Under the pieces are notes generated by a model. That model made no database searches, was not told the origin of the DNA, and saw only the letters and a list, made by a program, of their open reading frames with translations. The translations under genes were made by a program, and so were the position numbers. From Simplicispira hankyongi (GTDB taxonomy: Bacteria; Pseudomonadota; Gammaproteobacteria; Burkholderiales; Burkholderiaceae_C): a DNA stretch of 64,000 bases. Where the stretch lies: NCBI RefSeq assembly GCF_003570885.1, contig NZ_QXJC01000007.1:62001-126000 (forward strand). Reading direction: 5' to 3'. This document shows, piece by piece, positions 53,295 to 63,376 of this stretch (position 1 is its first letter; the number at the start of each line of letters is the position of its first letter).

Positions 53295-54923
53295 ATGAAC
53301 AACAAAACTACCAGTGGCGCCGATATTGTCGATTGGCGCCCCGAGGACGAGCAGTTTTGGGAATCCACCGGCAAGAAAATTGCCTATCGCAACCTATGGA
53401 TCTCCATCCCGGCCCTGCTCTGCGGCTTCGCCGTCTGGGGCATGTGGGGCATCATCACGGTGCAGATGATGAATCTGGGCTACCCATTCAGCCAGGCCGA
53501 ACTTTTCACCCTGACCGCCATTGCCGGCTTGGCGGGCGCGACCATGCGCATCCCGGCTTCGTTCCTGATCCGGCTCTCGGGTGGGCGCAACACCATTTTC
53601 CTCACCACTGCCATGCTGCTGGCGCCTGCCATTGGTACCGGCATCGTGCTGCAGCATCCAGAGTGGCCGCTCTGGTCGTTTCAGCTGATGGCCTTGTGGT
53701 GCGGCGTGGGAGGCGGTAACTTTGCTTCGTCAATGTCCAACATCTCCACCTTCTTTCCCAAGCGCCTGCAAGGCACCGGCTTGGGGCTGAATGCGGGCCT
53801 GGGAAACTTTGGCGTGACCACGATGCAGATTGTGATCCCGCTGGTGATGACTGTGCCCTTGCTGGGCTCGTTCGGCGGCGAGTCGATGACGCTGCAAAAG
53901 GAAAGCGGCTGGATCTTCGGCGCCATCCCGCCGGGGACGGCTACCTGGATTCAGAACGCAGGTTTTGCGTGGGTGTTGTCGCTGGTGCCGCTGTCCATCC
54001 TGTGCTGGTTCGGCATGAACAACCTCAAGACAGTTTCGCCCGATACCGGCGGCCCGATCACCGCGTTCCTGAAGATCATCTGGCTCTACACCCTGTCTTT
54101 CATTCCGGCGGGTGTCGGCCTGTATCTCTACTTGCCGGCCCCCAGTGGCCTGGGTATGCTGAACATGTGGCTGGCGATGCCGCTCATCATTGTGAGCACG
54201 CTCATGGTGATGAAGCTGACCGCTTTTGGCGCGATGAAGGAAAACGTCTCCAAGCAGTTTGCGATCTTTAGCAACAAACACACTTGGTCGCTTACCATCC
54301 TGTACATCGTCACTTTCGGCTCCTTCATTGGTTTTTCGATGGCACTGCCTTTGTCGATGAAAGTTATCTTTGGTGTCAGCCATGTGCCCGACGCCAACGG
54401 CATCTTGCAACACACACTGGTTAATCCCAAGGGGCCGCCTGTGCTGGCCTACGCCTGGATCGGTCCTTTCGTGGGGGCCGCGATTCGTCCCGTTGGCGGC
54501 TGGATTTCTGACAAGCTCGGGGGTTCCATCGTTACGCAATGGGTGTGCGCGACCATGGCGGTCGCTGGCGTGGCGGTGGGTTATGTGATGCAACTCGCCT
54601 ACCAGTCGGCCCATCCGGAAGAGTATTTCTTCATCTTCCTGGCTCTGTTCATCGTGCTTTTTGCCGCCAGCGGCATTGGCAACGGTTCCACCTTCCGCAC
54701 CATCGGCGTCATTTTTGACCGCCAACAGGCCGGTCCCGTCCTGGGCTGGACCTCGGCGGTTGCCGCCTACGGCGCCTTCATCGCGCCGGTGGTGATTGGC
54801 CAGCAGATTAAGCATGGCACGCCGCAGATGGCGATGTACGGGTTTGCCGTGTTTTACGCCTTGTGCCTGTTGCTGAACTGGTGGTTCTATCTGCGCAAGT
54901 CCGCTGAAATCAAGAACCCCTGA
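53295..54923 (+). CDS. narK2: Nitrate/nitrite antiporter NarK2
   Basis: A 542-residue major facilitator protein. The signatures GLNAGLGNFGVTTMQIVIPL and the later GNGSTFRTIGVIF with an ASAV-type helix mark the NarK2 type, which exchanges nitrate for nitrite. It is longer than NarK1 because of extended loops between helices 5 and 6 and near 380-400. Separate narK1 and narK2 genes, in place of the fused form, are seen here. narG follows 34 bases later. Confidence 0.92.
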   Translation: MNNKTTSGADIVDWRPEDEQFWESTGKKIAYRNLWISIPALLCGFAVWGMWGIITVQMMNLGYPFSQAELFTLTAIAGLAGATMRIPASFLIRLSGGRNTIFLTTAMLLAPAIGTGIVLQHPEWPLWSFQLMALWCGVGGGNFASSMSNISTFFPKRLQGTGLGLNAGLGNFGVTTMQIVIPLVMTVPLLGSFGGESMTLQKESGWIFGAIPPGTATWIQNAGFAWVLSLVPLSILCWFGMNNLKTVSPDTGGPITAFLKIIWLYTLSFIPAGVGLYLYLPAPSGLGMLNMWLAMPLIIVSTLMVMKLTAFGAMKENVSKQFAIFSNKHTWSLTILYIVTFGSFIGFSMALPLSMKVIFGVSHVPDANGILQHTLVNPKGPPVLAYAWIGPFVGAAIRPVGGWISDKLGGSIVTQWVCATMAVAGVAVGYVMQLAYQSAHPEEYFFIFLALFIVLFAASGIGNGSTFRTIGVIFDRQQAGPVLGWTSAVAAYGAFIAPVVIGQQIKHGTPQMAMYGFAVFYALCLLLNWWFYLRKSAEIKNP

Positions 54924-54957
54924 ACCTGCCCCTTTCCTTGCTTCTTGGAGAAAACCT

Positions 54958-57900
54958 ATGAGCCATTTTCTTGACCGCCTGACCTACTTCTCGCAACCGC
55001 GCGAAGAATTTTCCAACGGCCACGGCCAAACGAATGGCGAAGACCGGACCTGGGAAAAAGCGTACCGCGATCGCTGGGCGCACGACAAGATCGTGCGTTC
55101 CACGCACGGCGTGAACTGCACGGGCTCCTGCTCGTGGAAGGTCTATGTCAAGGGGGGCATCGTCACCTGGGAAACCCAGCAGACCGACTACCCGCGCACG
55201 CGCCCGGATCTGCCCAACCACGAACCCCGTGGTTGTGCTCGGGGTGCCAGCTACAGTTGGTACCTGTATTCGGCCAACCGCGTGAAATATCCCATGGTGC
55301 GTGGGCGCTTGCTCAAGCACTGGCGTGCTGCACTGGCGGTGGCCAAGGGCCCGGTGGAAGCCTGGACGGCTGTCGTCGAAAACGAGTCGGCGCGGCGCGA
55401 GTGGCAGAAGCAACGCGGACTTGGCGGCTTTGTGCGCAGCACCTGGGACGAAGTCAACCAGATGATTGCAGCGGCCAACGTCTACACCATCAAGAAACAC
55501 GGACCTGACCGCATCATCGGCTTCTCGCCGATCCCGGCGATGAGCATGATCAGCTACGCTTCCGGCAGCCGGTACCTGAGCCTGATCGGTGGCGTGTGCA
55601 TGAGCTTCTACGACTGGTACTGCGACCTGCCACCGAGCAGCCCCCAGGTGTGGGGCGAGCAGACCGACGTGCCCGAGAGCGCCGATTGGTACAACTCCAA
55701 CTTCATCATCGCCTGGGGCTCCAACGTGCCCCAGACGCGCACGCCCGACGCTCACTTCTTCACCGAAGTGCGCTACAAGGGAGCCAAGGTGGTGGCCGTC
55801 ACCCCCGACTACTCCGAGGTTGCCAAGCTGGCCGACCTGTGGATGCACCCAAAGCAAGGCACCGACGCTGCGGTGTCCATGGCCATGGGCCATGTGATCC
55901 TCAAGGAGTTCTATTTCAACAAGCGCTCGGCGTATTTCGACGACTACGCACGCCGCTACACCGACCTGCCCCTGCTGGTGGTGATGGAAGAAAAAACCTT
56001 GGACGATGGCCGCAAGGTCATGGTGCCAGGCCGCTATGTGCGCGCCAGCGACTTTCCGGACCAGTTGGGCCAGGCGAACAACCCCGACTGGAAGACCGTC
56101 GCCTACGGGCATGATGGCAAGGTGGCCTTGCCCAACGGTTCCATCGGTTTCCGCTGGGGCGACAACGATCGGCCAGACCTGGGCAAATGGAACCTTGAAG
56201 ACAAAGACGCACGCACCGCCAACGACGTCAAACTCAAGCTCTCGGTGATCGAAGATGGTGAACAGGCGCACGAAATCACCGATGTGGCCTTCCCCTATTT
56301 CGGCGGTGTGAAAAACCCCAACTTCCCGGCAAACACCCAGGCGGATGGCGACATCATGGTGCGCCGCGTGCCCGTGACACGACTGGCGCTGAATGGTGAT
56401 GGCATCTCCGGCGATGTCATGGTGGCCACGGTGTTCGATCTGCAGGTGGCCCAATACGGCGTGCATCGTGGGCTCCAGGGCGAAGCACCGGACGGGGGCT
56501 ACGACGCCGATGCGCCCTACACGCCAGCGTGGCAAGAGCAGATCACGGGTGTGCCGCGCGATCAGATCATTGCCATTGCGCGCCAGTTTGCCGACAACGC
56601 CGACAAGACGCATGGCAAGAGCATGGTCATCATCGGCGCGGGGATGAACCACTGGTACCACTGCGACATGAACTACCGCGGCATCATCAACATGCTGATG
56701 ATGTGTGGCTGCATTGGCCAGAGTGGCGGTGGCTGGGCGCACTATGTGGGCCAGGAAAAACTGCGTCCGCAAACCGGCTGGACGGCGCTCGCATTTGCAC
56801 TCGACTGGATTCGTCCACCGCGTCAGCAGAACGCCACCAGTTATTTCTATGCACACACCGACCAGTGGCGCTATGAAAAGCTGGCCATGGAGGAGGTGCT
56901 CTCTCCGCTGGCCGACAAGTCGCGCTACAGCGGTTCCATGATCGACTACAACGTGCGTGCTGAGCGTATGGGCTGGTTGCCTTCGGCGCCCCAGTTCGAA
57001 ACCAACTCCCTGCAGGTGCTCAAGGATGCGCAGGCCGTTGGCATGGACGCGAAGGACTACGTCGTCAAGTCGCTTAAAGACGGCACGCTCAAGATGAGTT
57101 GCGAAGACCCGGACAACCCGGTCAATTGGCCGCGCAACATGTTTGTCTGGCGCTCGAACATTCTGGGTTCGTCGGGCAAGGGCCATGAGTATTTCCTCAA
57201 GCACCTGCTGGGCACTACCCACGGTGTGCAGGGCAAGGATCTGGGTGTAGGCGACGCCAAACCCCAGGAAGTGCGCTGGCATACGCAGGCGCCCGAGGGA
57301 AAACTGGATCTGCTGGTCACGCTCGACTTCCGCATGAGCACGACCTGCCTGTATTCCGACATCGTGCTGCCCACGGCCACCTGGTACGAGAAGAACGACC
57401 TCAACACCAGCGACATGCACCCCTTCATCCACCCGTTGTCCACGGCCGTGGACCCGGCTTGGGAAGCACGCAGCGACTGGGAAATCTACAAAGGGTTTGC
57501 CAAGGCAGTGAGCGACGTCAGTGTTGGCCACCTGGGCGTGGAAAAGGACGTGGTCCTCACGCCCATCATGCACGACACTGCCGGTGAAATGGCACAGCCG
57601 TATGACGTGCGCGATTGGAAAAAGGGCGAGGTCGACCTGATTCCGGGCAAGACGGCGCCGCAGGTCACGGTGGTCGAGCGCGACTACCCGAACCTCTTCA
57701 AGCGCTTTACAGCCCTCGGCCCGCTGATGAACAAAATCGGCAATGGCGGCAAGGGTATCGGCTGGGACACGAAGACCGAAGTCGAGCAACTGGGTGACCT
57801 CAACGGCCGTGTGCGCGAAGAGGGTGTGTCCCAAGGCATGCCGTGCATCGTGACCGATATCGACGCCACCGAAACCGTGATGATGCTGGCTCCAGAGACC

Positions 57901-58752
57901 AACGGCCATGTGGCCTGCAAGGCCTGGGAGGCGCTTGGCAAGCAGACCGGACGCGACCACGTGCATCTGGCATTGCACCGCGAGGACGAGAAAATCCGTT
58001 TCCGCGACATCCAGGCCCAACCGCGCAAGATCATCAGCTCGCCCACCTGGTCGGGTCTGGAGAGCGAGAAGGTCAGCTACAACGCTGGCTACACCAATGT
58101 GCACGAGCTGATTCCATGGCGCACCCTGACCGGACGTCAGCAGTTCTACCTGGACCACCCGTGGATGCGTGATTTTGGTGAGGGGTTTACCAGCTACCGC
58201 TCGCCAGTGAACCTCAAGGCGCTTCAGGCGGTCGAGGGGGTCAAGCCCAATGGCAACCCTGAGATTGCCTTGAACTTCATCACGCCACACCAGAAGTGGG
58301 GCATTCACTCGACCTATACCGACAACCTGATCATGCTCACCCTCAGCCGTGGTGGGCCCATCATCTGGATCTCGGAAGTGGATGCGGCGCGTGCCGGCCT
58401 TGTCGACAACGACTGGGTGGAGCTGTTCAACGCGAACGGCGCCATTGCCGCGCGCGCTGTGGTCAGCCAGCGGGTCAAAGAGGGCATGGTGATGATGTAC
58501 CACGCACAGGAAAAAATCGTGAACACTCCGGGTTCGGAAATTACCGGAACCCGTGGCGGTATTCACAACTCGGTCACGCGCGTCGTGCTCAAGCCGACGC
58601 ACATGATCGGTGGCTACGCCCAGTTGAGCTATGGCTTCAATTACTACGGAACCGTCGGTACCAACCGCGACGAGTTTGTGCTGGTTCGCAAGATGAATCG
58701 GGTGGGCTGGCTGGACGAACCCGCCGAAGCCACCGCCACCGCGCACGCATAA
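54958..58752 (+). CDS. narG: Respiratory nitrate reductase alpha subunit
   Basis: A 1264-residue molybdenum enzyme of the inner membrane's cytoplasmic face that reduces nitrate to nitrite with electrons from NarH. The N-terminal HGVNCTGSCSWKVYVKGG with the later PRGCARGASYSWY supplies the His/Cys ligands of the first iron-sulphur centre, and QQTDYP carries the Mo-ligand region. Full length, no defects. GGAG precedes ATG 54958. It heads narGHJI-ppiC, all closely spaced. Confidence 0.97.
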   Translation: MSHFLDRLTYFSQPREEFSNGHGQTNGEDRTWEKAYRDRWAHDKIVRSTHGVNCTGSCSWKVYVKGGIVTWETQQTDYPRTRPDLPNHEPRGCARGASYSWYLYSANRVKYPMVRGRLLKHWRAALAVAKGPVEAWTAVVENESARREWQKQRGLGGFVRSTWDEVNQMIAAANVYTIKKHGPDRIIGFSPIPAMSMISYASGSRYLSLIGGVCMSFYDWYCDLPPSSPQVWGEQTDVPESADWYNSNFIIAWGSNVPQTRTPDAHFFTEVRYKGAKVVAVTPDYSEVAKLADLWMHPKQGTDAAVSMAMGHVILKEFYFNKRSAYFDDYARRYTDLPLLVVMEEKTLDDGRKVMVPGRYVRASDFPDQLGQANNPDWKTVAYGHDGKVALPNGSIGFRWGDNDRPDLGKWNLEDKDARTANDVKLKLSVIEDGEQAHEITDVAFPYFGGVKNPNFPANTQADGDIMVRRVPVTRLALNGDGISGDVMVATVFDLQVAQYGVHRGLQGEAPDGGYDADAPYTPAWQEQITGVPRDQIIAIARQFADNADKTHGKSMVIIGAGMNHWYHCDMNYRGIINMLMMCGCIGQSGGGWAHYVGQEKLRPQTGWTALAFALDWIRPPRQQNATSYFYAHTDQWRYEKLAMEEVLSPLADKSRYSGSMIDYNVRAERMGWLPSAPQFETNSLQVLKDAQAVGMDAKDYVVKSLKDGTLKMSCEDPDNPVNWPRNMFVWRSNILGSSGKGHEYFLKHLLGTTHGVQGKDLGVGDAKPQEVRWHTQAPEGKLDLLVTLDFRMSTTCLYSDIVLPTATWYEKNDLNTSDMHPFIHPLSTAVDPAWEARSDWEIYKGFAKAVSDVSVGHLGVEKDVVLTPIMHDTAGEMAQPYDVRDWKKGEVDLIPGKTAPQVTVVERDYPNLFKRFTALGPLMNKIGNGGKGIGWDTKTEVEQLGDLNGRVREEGVSQGMPCIVTDIDATETVMMLAPETNGHVACKAWEALGKQTGRDHVHLALHREDEKIRFRDIQAQPRKIISSPTWSGLESEKVSYNAGYTNVHELIPWRTLTGRQQFYLDHPWMRDFGEGFTSYRSPVNLKALQAVEGVKPNGNPEIALNFITPHQKWGIHSTYTDNLIMLTLSRGGPIIWISEVDAARAGLVDNDWVELFNANGAIAARAVVSQRVKEGMVMMYHAQEKIVNTPGSEITGTRGGIHNSVTRVVLKPTHMIGGYAQLSYGFNYYGTVGTNRDEFVLVRKMNRVGWLDEPAEATATAHA

Positions 58753-58768
58753 GAATCAGGAGAACACG

Positions 58769-60292
58769 ATGAAAATTCGCGCACAAATCGGCATGGTGCT
58801 GAATCTGGACAAGTGCATTGGTTGCCACACCTGCTCTGTCACCTGCAAAAACGTCTGGACCAGCCGGCCCGGCATGGAATACGCCTGGTTCAACAACGTC
58901 GAGACCAAGCCAGGCATTGGCTACCCCAAGGAATGGGAGAACCAGGACAAGTGGAATGGCGGCTGGAGCCGCACGGCCGATGGCTCGATCATTCCGCGCC
59001 AGGGGGGCAAGTGGAAGCTGCTGATGCGCATCTTCGCCAACCCCAACCTGCCGCAGATTGACGACTACTACGAGCCCTTCACCTTCGATTACGCACACTT
59101 GCAGTCAGCGCCCGAAATGAAGGCGCCGCCAACGGCCCGTCCGCGCAGCCTGATCACCGGCAAGCGCATGGAAAAGATCGAATGGGGGCCCAACTGGGAA
59201 GAAATTCTGGGCGGTGAATTCTCCAAGCGCAGCAAGGACAAGAACTTCGACAATATCCAGAAGGATATTTACGGCCAGTTCGAAAACACCTTCATGATGT
59301 ACCTGCCGCGTCTGTGCGAGCACTGCCTGAACCCGGCCTGCGTGGCATCGTGCCCCTCGGGATCGATCTACAAGCGCGAGGAAGACGGCATCGTGCTGAT
59401 CGACCAGGACAAGTGCCGCGGCTGGCGCATGTGCATCTCGGGCTGCCCGTACAAGAAGATCTATTACAACTGGCAGAGCGGCAAGGCCGAGAAATGCACC
59501 TTCTGCTACCCGCGGATCGAGGCCGGCCAACCTACGGTGTGCTCGGAAACCTGTGTGGGCCGCATCCGCTACCTGGGCGTTCTGCTGTATGACGCAGACC
59601 GCATCCAGGAAGCCGCCAGCGTAGAGCGCGACCGCGACTTGTACCAGGCGCAGCTCGATATTTTCCTGGACCCTAACGACCCCGAGATCATCAAGCAAGC
59701 GCGCATCGACGGCATTCCCGACATGTGGATGGAGGCTGCGCGCAAGAGCCCGGTGTACAAGATGGCCGTTGAATGGAAGGTGGCCCTGCCGCTGCACCCC
59801 GAGTACCGCACGCTGCCCATGGTGTGGTACGTGCCGCCGCTCTCGCCTATCACGGCTGCAGCCAACGCCGGGCACGTGGGTGCCAACGGAGAGATTCCGG
59901 ATGTCTCGCAACTGCGCATCCCCGTGCAGTACCTGGCTAACCTGCTGACCGCTGGCGACACAGCGCCTGTGGTGCGCGCACTGGAGCGCATGCTGGCCAT
60001 GCGCGCCTACCAGCGTGAGAAGCATGTCGACCAGCGCCAAAACCTGGCAGTTCTCAAGCAGGTGGGCCTTACGCTGCACGAGGCCGAGGACATGTACCAA
60101 ACCATGGCGATTGCCAACTACGAAGACCGATTCGTCATCCCATCGACGCACCGTGAATACGCCGAAAACACCTTTGACGTGCGCGGCGGTTGCGGGTTCT
60201 CGTTTGGCAATGGCTGCTCTGATGGCTCCACCGATGTCAGCATCTTTGGCGGGAAGAAGCCGCGCACCATCCCGATCAAGGCGATGGTTTAA
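58769..60292 (+). CDS. narH: Respiratory nitrate reductase beta subunit
   Basis: A 507-residue iron-sulphur protein that passes electrons from NarI to NarG. Four cysteine clusters are visible: CIGCHTCSVTCKNVW; CEHCLNPACVASCPSG; CRGWRMCISGCPYKK, where Trp replaces one Cys as expected for the 3Fe-4S centre; and CTFCYPRIEAGQPTVCSETC. AGGAG precedes ATG 58769. Confidence 0.97.
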   Translation: MKIRAQIGMVLNLDKCIGCHTCSVTCKNVWTSRPGMEYAWFNNVETKPGIGYPKEWENQDKWNGGWSRTADGSIIPRQGGKWKLLMRIFANPNLPQIDDYYEPFTFDYAHLQSAPEMKAPPTARPRSLITGKRMEKIEWGPNWEEILGGEFSKRSKDKNFDNIQKDIYGQFENTFMMYLPRLCEHCLNPACVASCPSGSIYKREEDGIVLIDQDKCRGWRMCISGCPYKKIYYNWQSGKAEKCTFCYPRIEAGQPTVCSETCVGRIRYLGVLLYDADRIQEAASVERDRDLYQAQLDIFLDPNDPEIIKQARIDGIPDMWMEAARKSPVYKMAVEWKVALPLHPEYRTLPMVWYVPPLSPITAAANAGHVGANGEIPDVSQLRIPVQYLANLLTAGDTAPVVRALERMLAMRAYQREKHVDQRQNLAVLKQVGLTLHEAEDMYQTMAIANYEDRFVIPSTHREYAENTFDVRGGCGFSFGNGCSDGSTDVSIFGGKKPRTIPIKAMV

Positions 60293-60302
60293 GGAACGGA
60301 TC

Positions 60303-60995
60303 ATGTTCAATAAACCACCCGCATCCTTGCGCCTGACCTTGCGTGCGCTGGGGCGGCTGATCGGCTACCCGGATGCAGAATTGCGTGCGGTGCTGCCGCA
60401 GCTGGCCGACGCACTTGCGGCCGAACAGGCGCTGACACCTGAACGTCTGCATGAGCTACAGGCTCTGTGCGAGCAGATTGCGCGCCAGGACCCGATGGAC
60501 GCCGAAGCGCGCTACGTCGATACCTTCGATCGGGGTCGCCAGACCTCGCTGCATCTGTTCGAGCATGTGCATGGCGATTCGCGCGACCGCGGCCCAGCTT
60601 TGATCGACCTGTTGCAGACCTACGAGCGTGCAGGGCTGCAATTCGAGGCGCCTGAATTGCCCGACCATTTGTCGGTGGTGCTGGAGTTCGCTTCCACCCA
60701 ACCGACCGATGTCGCGCGTGATTTTCTTGCCGAAATGGCGCACATCCTTACCCTGGTGTTCAGCGCCTTGCTGACGCGCGAGAGCCCGTACGCCAGTGTG
60801 ATCGCAGCAGTGCTCGAAGTCTCGGGCCAACAGGTGCAGGCTGTGCCATTGCCAGAAGAGCCAGAAATCGATGAAGCCTGGGCTGAACCAGAGGTTTTTG
60901 GTGGTTGCAGCACCGAAGGCCAGGCGCGTCCTGGAACCGCACAGCCGCTGCATTTCGTCCGCAATCCCCGTGCATCCGAAGGAGCCTCCCTATGA
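60303..60995 (+). CDS. narJ: Nitrate reductase assembly chaperone
   Basis: A 230-residue cytoplasmic chaperone that guides cofactor insertion into NarGH. The RLIGYPDAEL start and YVDTFDRGRQTSLHLFEHVHG are the NarJ signature. ATG 60303 is preceded by AAGGA; the longer frame from 60015 overlaps narH and is not used. The stop overlaps narI as ATGA. Confidence 0.94.
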   Translation: MFNKPPASLRLTLRALGRLIGYPDAELRAVLPQLADALAAEQALTPERLHELQALCEQIARQDPMDAEARYVDTFDRGRQTSLHLFEHVHGDSRDRGPALIDLLQTYERAGLQFEAPELPDHLSVVLEFASTQPTDVARDFLAEMAHILTLVFSALLTRESPYASVIAAVLEVSGQQVQAVPLPEEPEIDEAWAEPEVFGGCSTEGQARPGTAQPLHFVRNPRASEGASL

Positions 60996-61726
60996 CTTCC
61001 ACCCCCTGGATCGATACCCTGTTGTTTGGTATCTACCCCTACATCTGTCTGACGGTTTTTTTCGCCGGTAGCTGGGTCCGTTTTGACCGTGACCAGTACA
61101 CCTGGAAGAGCGATTCGTCCCAATTGCTGCGAACGGGTAGCCTGCGCTGGGGCAGCAACCTGTTCCATGTGGGGGTGCTGTTTCTGTTCTTCGGGCACTT
61201 TGTCGGCATGCTTACGCCCCATTTCATCTATGAGCCTTTCATTGCCGCAGGCTCCAAGCAGTTGCTGGCCATGATCAGTGGCGGCACGGCTGGGACGCTC
61301 GGAATTATCGGTCTCACGCTCCTGCTGCACCGCCGCCTGACGGACCCGCGCATCCGGGCAACGTCCAAGACCAGCGACATCGTTTTGCTGCTGCTGCTGT
61401 GGGTTCAGTTGGCGCTGGGGCTGGCCACCATTCCCTTGTCGGCACAGCACCTCGACGGTTCCATGATGATGTTGCTGGCCGAATGGGGCCAGCGCATTGT
61501 CACGTTCCGCAGTGGTGCCGTTGAACTGTTGGCGCCCGCCAGTGTGATTTTCAAGCTGCACATGTTTTTGGGCATGACGGTGTTTTTGATTTTCCCGTTC
61601 ACGCGTTTGGTACATGTCTGGAGCGGTTTTGCCTCTCTCGGGTATGTTCTGCGGCCTTACCAGTTGGTGCGCGCCCGTCGGCTGAATGTGCCCGCGGGCA
61701 ATAACAACCCAGCGCATCGCGCCTGA
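60992..61726 (+). CDS. narI: Respiratory nitrate reductase gamma subunit (cytochrome b)
   Basis: A 244-residue membrane protein with five helices that takes electrons from quinol. Histidine ligands for two haems b are in NLFHVGVLFLFFGHFVG and in the FKLHMFLGM...RLVHVW pair. ATG 60992 is coupled to narJ and preceded by AAGGAG. Length and helices are normal. Confidence 0.95.
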   Translation: MTSTPWIDTLLFGIYPYICLTVFFAGSWVRFDRDQYTWKSDSSQLLRTGSLRWGSNLFHVGVLFLFFGHFVGMLTPHFIYEPFIAAGSKQLLAMISGGTAGTLGIIGLTLLLHRRLTDPRIRATSKTSDIVLLLLLWVQLALGLATIPLSAQHLDGSMMMLLAEWGQRIVTFRSGAVELLAPASVIFKLHMFLGMTVFLIFPFTRLVHVWSGFASLGYVLRPYQLVRARRLNVPAGNNNPAHRA

Positions 61727-61749
61727 TCGTTGGCAAACAGGAGCATGAG

Positions 61750-62664
61750 ATGAGTGGATGCGGATCAGGCAGTTGCGGCTGCTCGGACACGCCGAGCGCC
61801 AACAAGGTGCTCAGCGATGCACAGCAGGCGGCGTACGACGCTATTGCGGTGAGCTTGGCGTCCGAGCCAGCTCCCATGCAAGCGGCGCACATTCCAGCCC
61901 ATGTACGCCTTGCACGCGTCAATGGTGTGGCATTGCACGACGCGGATGTGGTACTGGACCAGGAAGCTCTGCGCCAGCGTGCCTGCACCGAGCTTTTGCG
62001 CCAGGAAGCTCAAAAGGCTGGGTTGCTGGATATGGCCGATGCACCACTGACCGATGGAAGCACCAGCGAAGCTGCGTCGCTCGCCATCGAACAGTTGCTG
62101 GAGCAGCAGTTGCGTATCGACGAGCCATCGGAAGATACCTGTCGGCGCTACTACGACGCGCATCCCGCCGCGTTTGGCCAAGGGGAGCGGGTGCATCTGC
62201 GCCACGTGTTGTTTGCCGTCACCCCAGGGGTGGACGTCACGCTGCTGCGTCTGCGCGCCGAAGCGTTATTGATCGAACTGCGCTGCGCCGATGATGGCGG
62301 TGCGACCTTTGCAACTGCGGCGAAGCAATGGTCGAATTGCCCGAGCGGTGCCGCTGGCGGGGACCTGGGCTGGCTCACTCGCAACGACTGTGCGCCCGAA
62401 TTTGCACGCGATATTTTTGGCACCAACGAAATCGGCGTACTCGCTCGCCTGGTACACAGCCGCTTTGGTTTGCACGTGGTCGAGGTCGTGGCACGCCAAG
62501 CCGGCGAACGCCCGGCGTTCGAAGCCGTGAAAAGCGCGGCCGCGCAAAGTCTGCGCCAGCAAACCTGGGTGAACGCCCTGCGACAGTACCTGCAGGTGCT
62601 CACAGGTGCGGCGCAGATTGAGGGTGTGGACATGGAAGGTGCGGATTCGCCGCTGGTGCAGTGA
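61750..62664 (+). CDS. Parvulin-type peptidyl-prolyl isomerase of the nar operon
   Basis: 304 residues. The C-terminal half is a PpiC/rotamase domain (VHLRHVLFAV, GGDLGWLTRNDCAPEFARDI, then SRFGLHVVEV). The N-terminus is unusual: a Cys/Gly-rich start (MSGCGSGSCGC) that could bind metal. No signal peptide is seen, so it is probably cytoplasmic and may help fold NarG or NarH; the link with nitrate reductase is from position only. AGGAG precedes the start. Confidence 0.86.
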   Translation: MSGCGSGSCGCSDTPSANKVLSDAQQAAYDAIAVSLASEPAPMQAAHIPAHVRLARVNGVALHDADVVLDQEALRQRACTELLRQEAQKAGLLDMADAPLTDGSTSEAASLAIEQLLEQQLRIDEPSEDTCRRYYDAHPAAFGQGERVHLRHVLFAVTPGVDVTLLRLRAEALLIELRCADDGGATFATAAKQWSNCPSGAAGGDLGWLTRNDCAPEFARDIFGTNEIGVLARLVHSRFGLHVVEVVARQAGERPAFEAVKSAAAQSLRQQTWVNALRQYLQVLTGAAQIEGVDMEGADSPLVQ

Positions 62665-62671
62665 CGCCAGC

Positions 62672-63376
62672 ATGCCAGGCGACGCTCTGCTGAACCGTTT
62701 GCGCAGCTTCAACCGCGACGCGTTTCCCCAGTATCGGCAACAATTCAAGACGCTGGTTGAAGACGGCCAGCACCCGACGACGCTGTTCATCGGGTGCTCG
62801 GACTCGCGCCTGCTGCCGTACTTGCTTACGGGCGCAGGCCCGGGAGAGCTGTTTCTGGTGCGCAACGTAGGGGCCTTCGTGCCCCCTTATGACGGCTCGC
62901 ACGGTCACCATGGCACGGCAGCAGCAATCGAATTTGCCGTGCTCAGCCTCCAAGTCGAGCGGATCGTGGTGTGTGGGCACAGCCACTGCGGCGCTATCAA
63001 GGCACTGTACGAGGAAGTCCCGGCAGAGGCCAACAACCTGCGCCGCTGGCTAGAGCTGGGGCGCGATGCTGCGCTTCCGGTGGTTCCCACACCGGACGCC
63101 CTACGGCGTACCGAGCAGCGTGCCGTGGTGCTGCAACTCGAACGCTTGATGGATTACCCCATGGTGCGTCGGCGTGTAGTGGAGGGCCAAATCAGCTTGC
63201 ACGGCTGGCACTACGTGATCGAAGATGGCGAAGTGCACGTGTTCGACGTCGAGAGCGGAGGTTTCGTAGCGGCGTCGGTAGCCACGCACAGCGGTACAGG
63301 CCCTTACCACCCCTATGTTGAGCACGATGGCCAGGTTCTGTCGGATGAAAATCCCGAGACCGGTGAAAAATTTTAA
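62672..63376 (+). CDS. Beta-class carbonic anhydrase
   Basis: 234 residues. Zinc ligands are in GCSDSR (Cys-x-Asp-x-Arg) and CGHSHCG (His-x2-Cys), the beta-class arrangement. It interconverts CO2 and bicarbonate. The start at 62672 lies 7 bases after the isomerase stop and lacks a clear ribosome site, so translation may be coupled. The C-terminal tail after VFDVESGGF is longer than the minimal family fold. Confidence 0.92.
   Translation: MPGDALLNRLRSFNRDAFPQYRQQFKTLVEDGQHPTTLFIGCSDSRLLPYLLTGAGPGELFLVRNVGAFVPPYDGSHGHHGTAAAIEFAVLSLQVERIVVCGHSHCGAIKALYEEVPAEANNLRRWLELGRDAALPVVPTPDALRRTEQRAVVLQLERLMDYPMVRRRVVEGQISLHGWHYVIEDGEVHVFDVESGGFVAASVATHSGTGPYHPYVEHDGQVLSDENPETGEKF

Noticed and set aside
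54910-58746. A 1278-codon minus-strand frame opposite narG
   Set aside because: It is the mirror of a strongly coding high-GC gene. It has no recognisable domain, and narG is certain.
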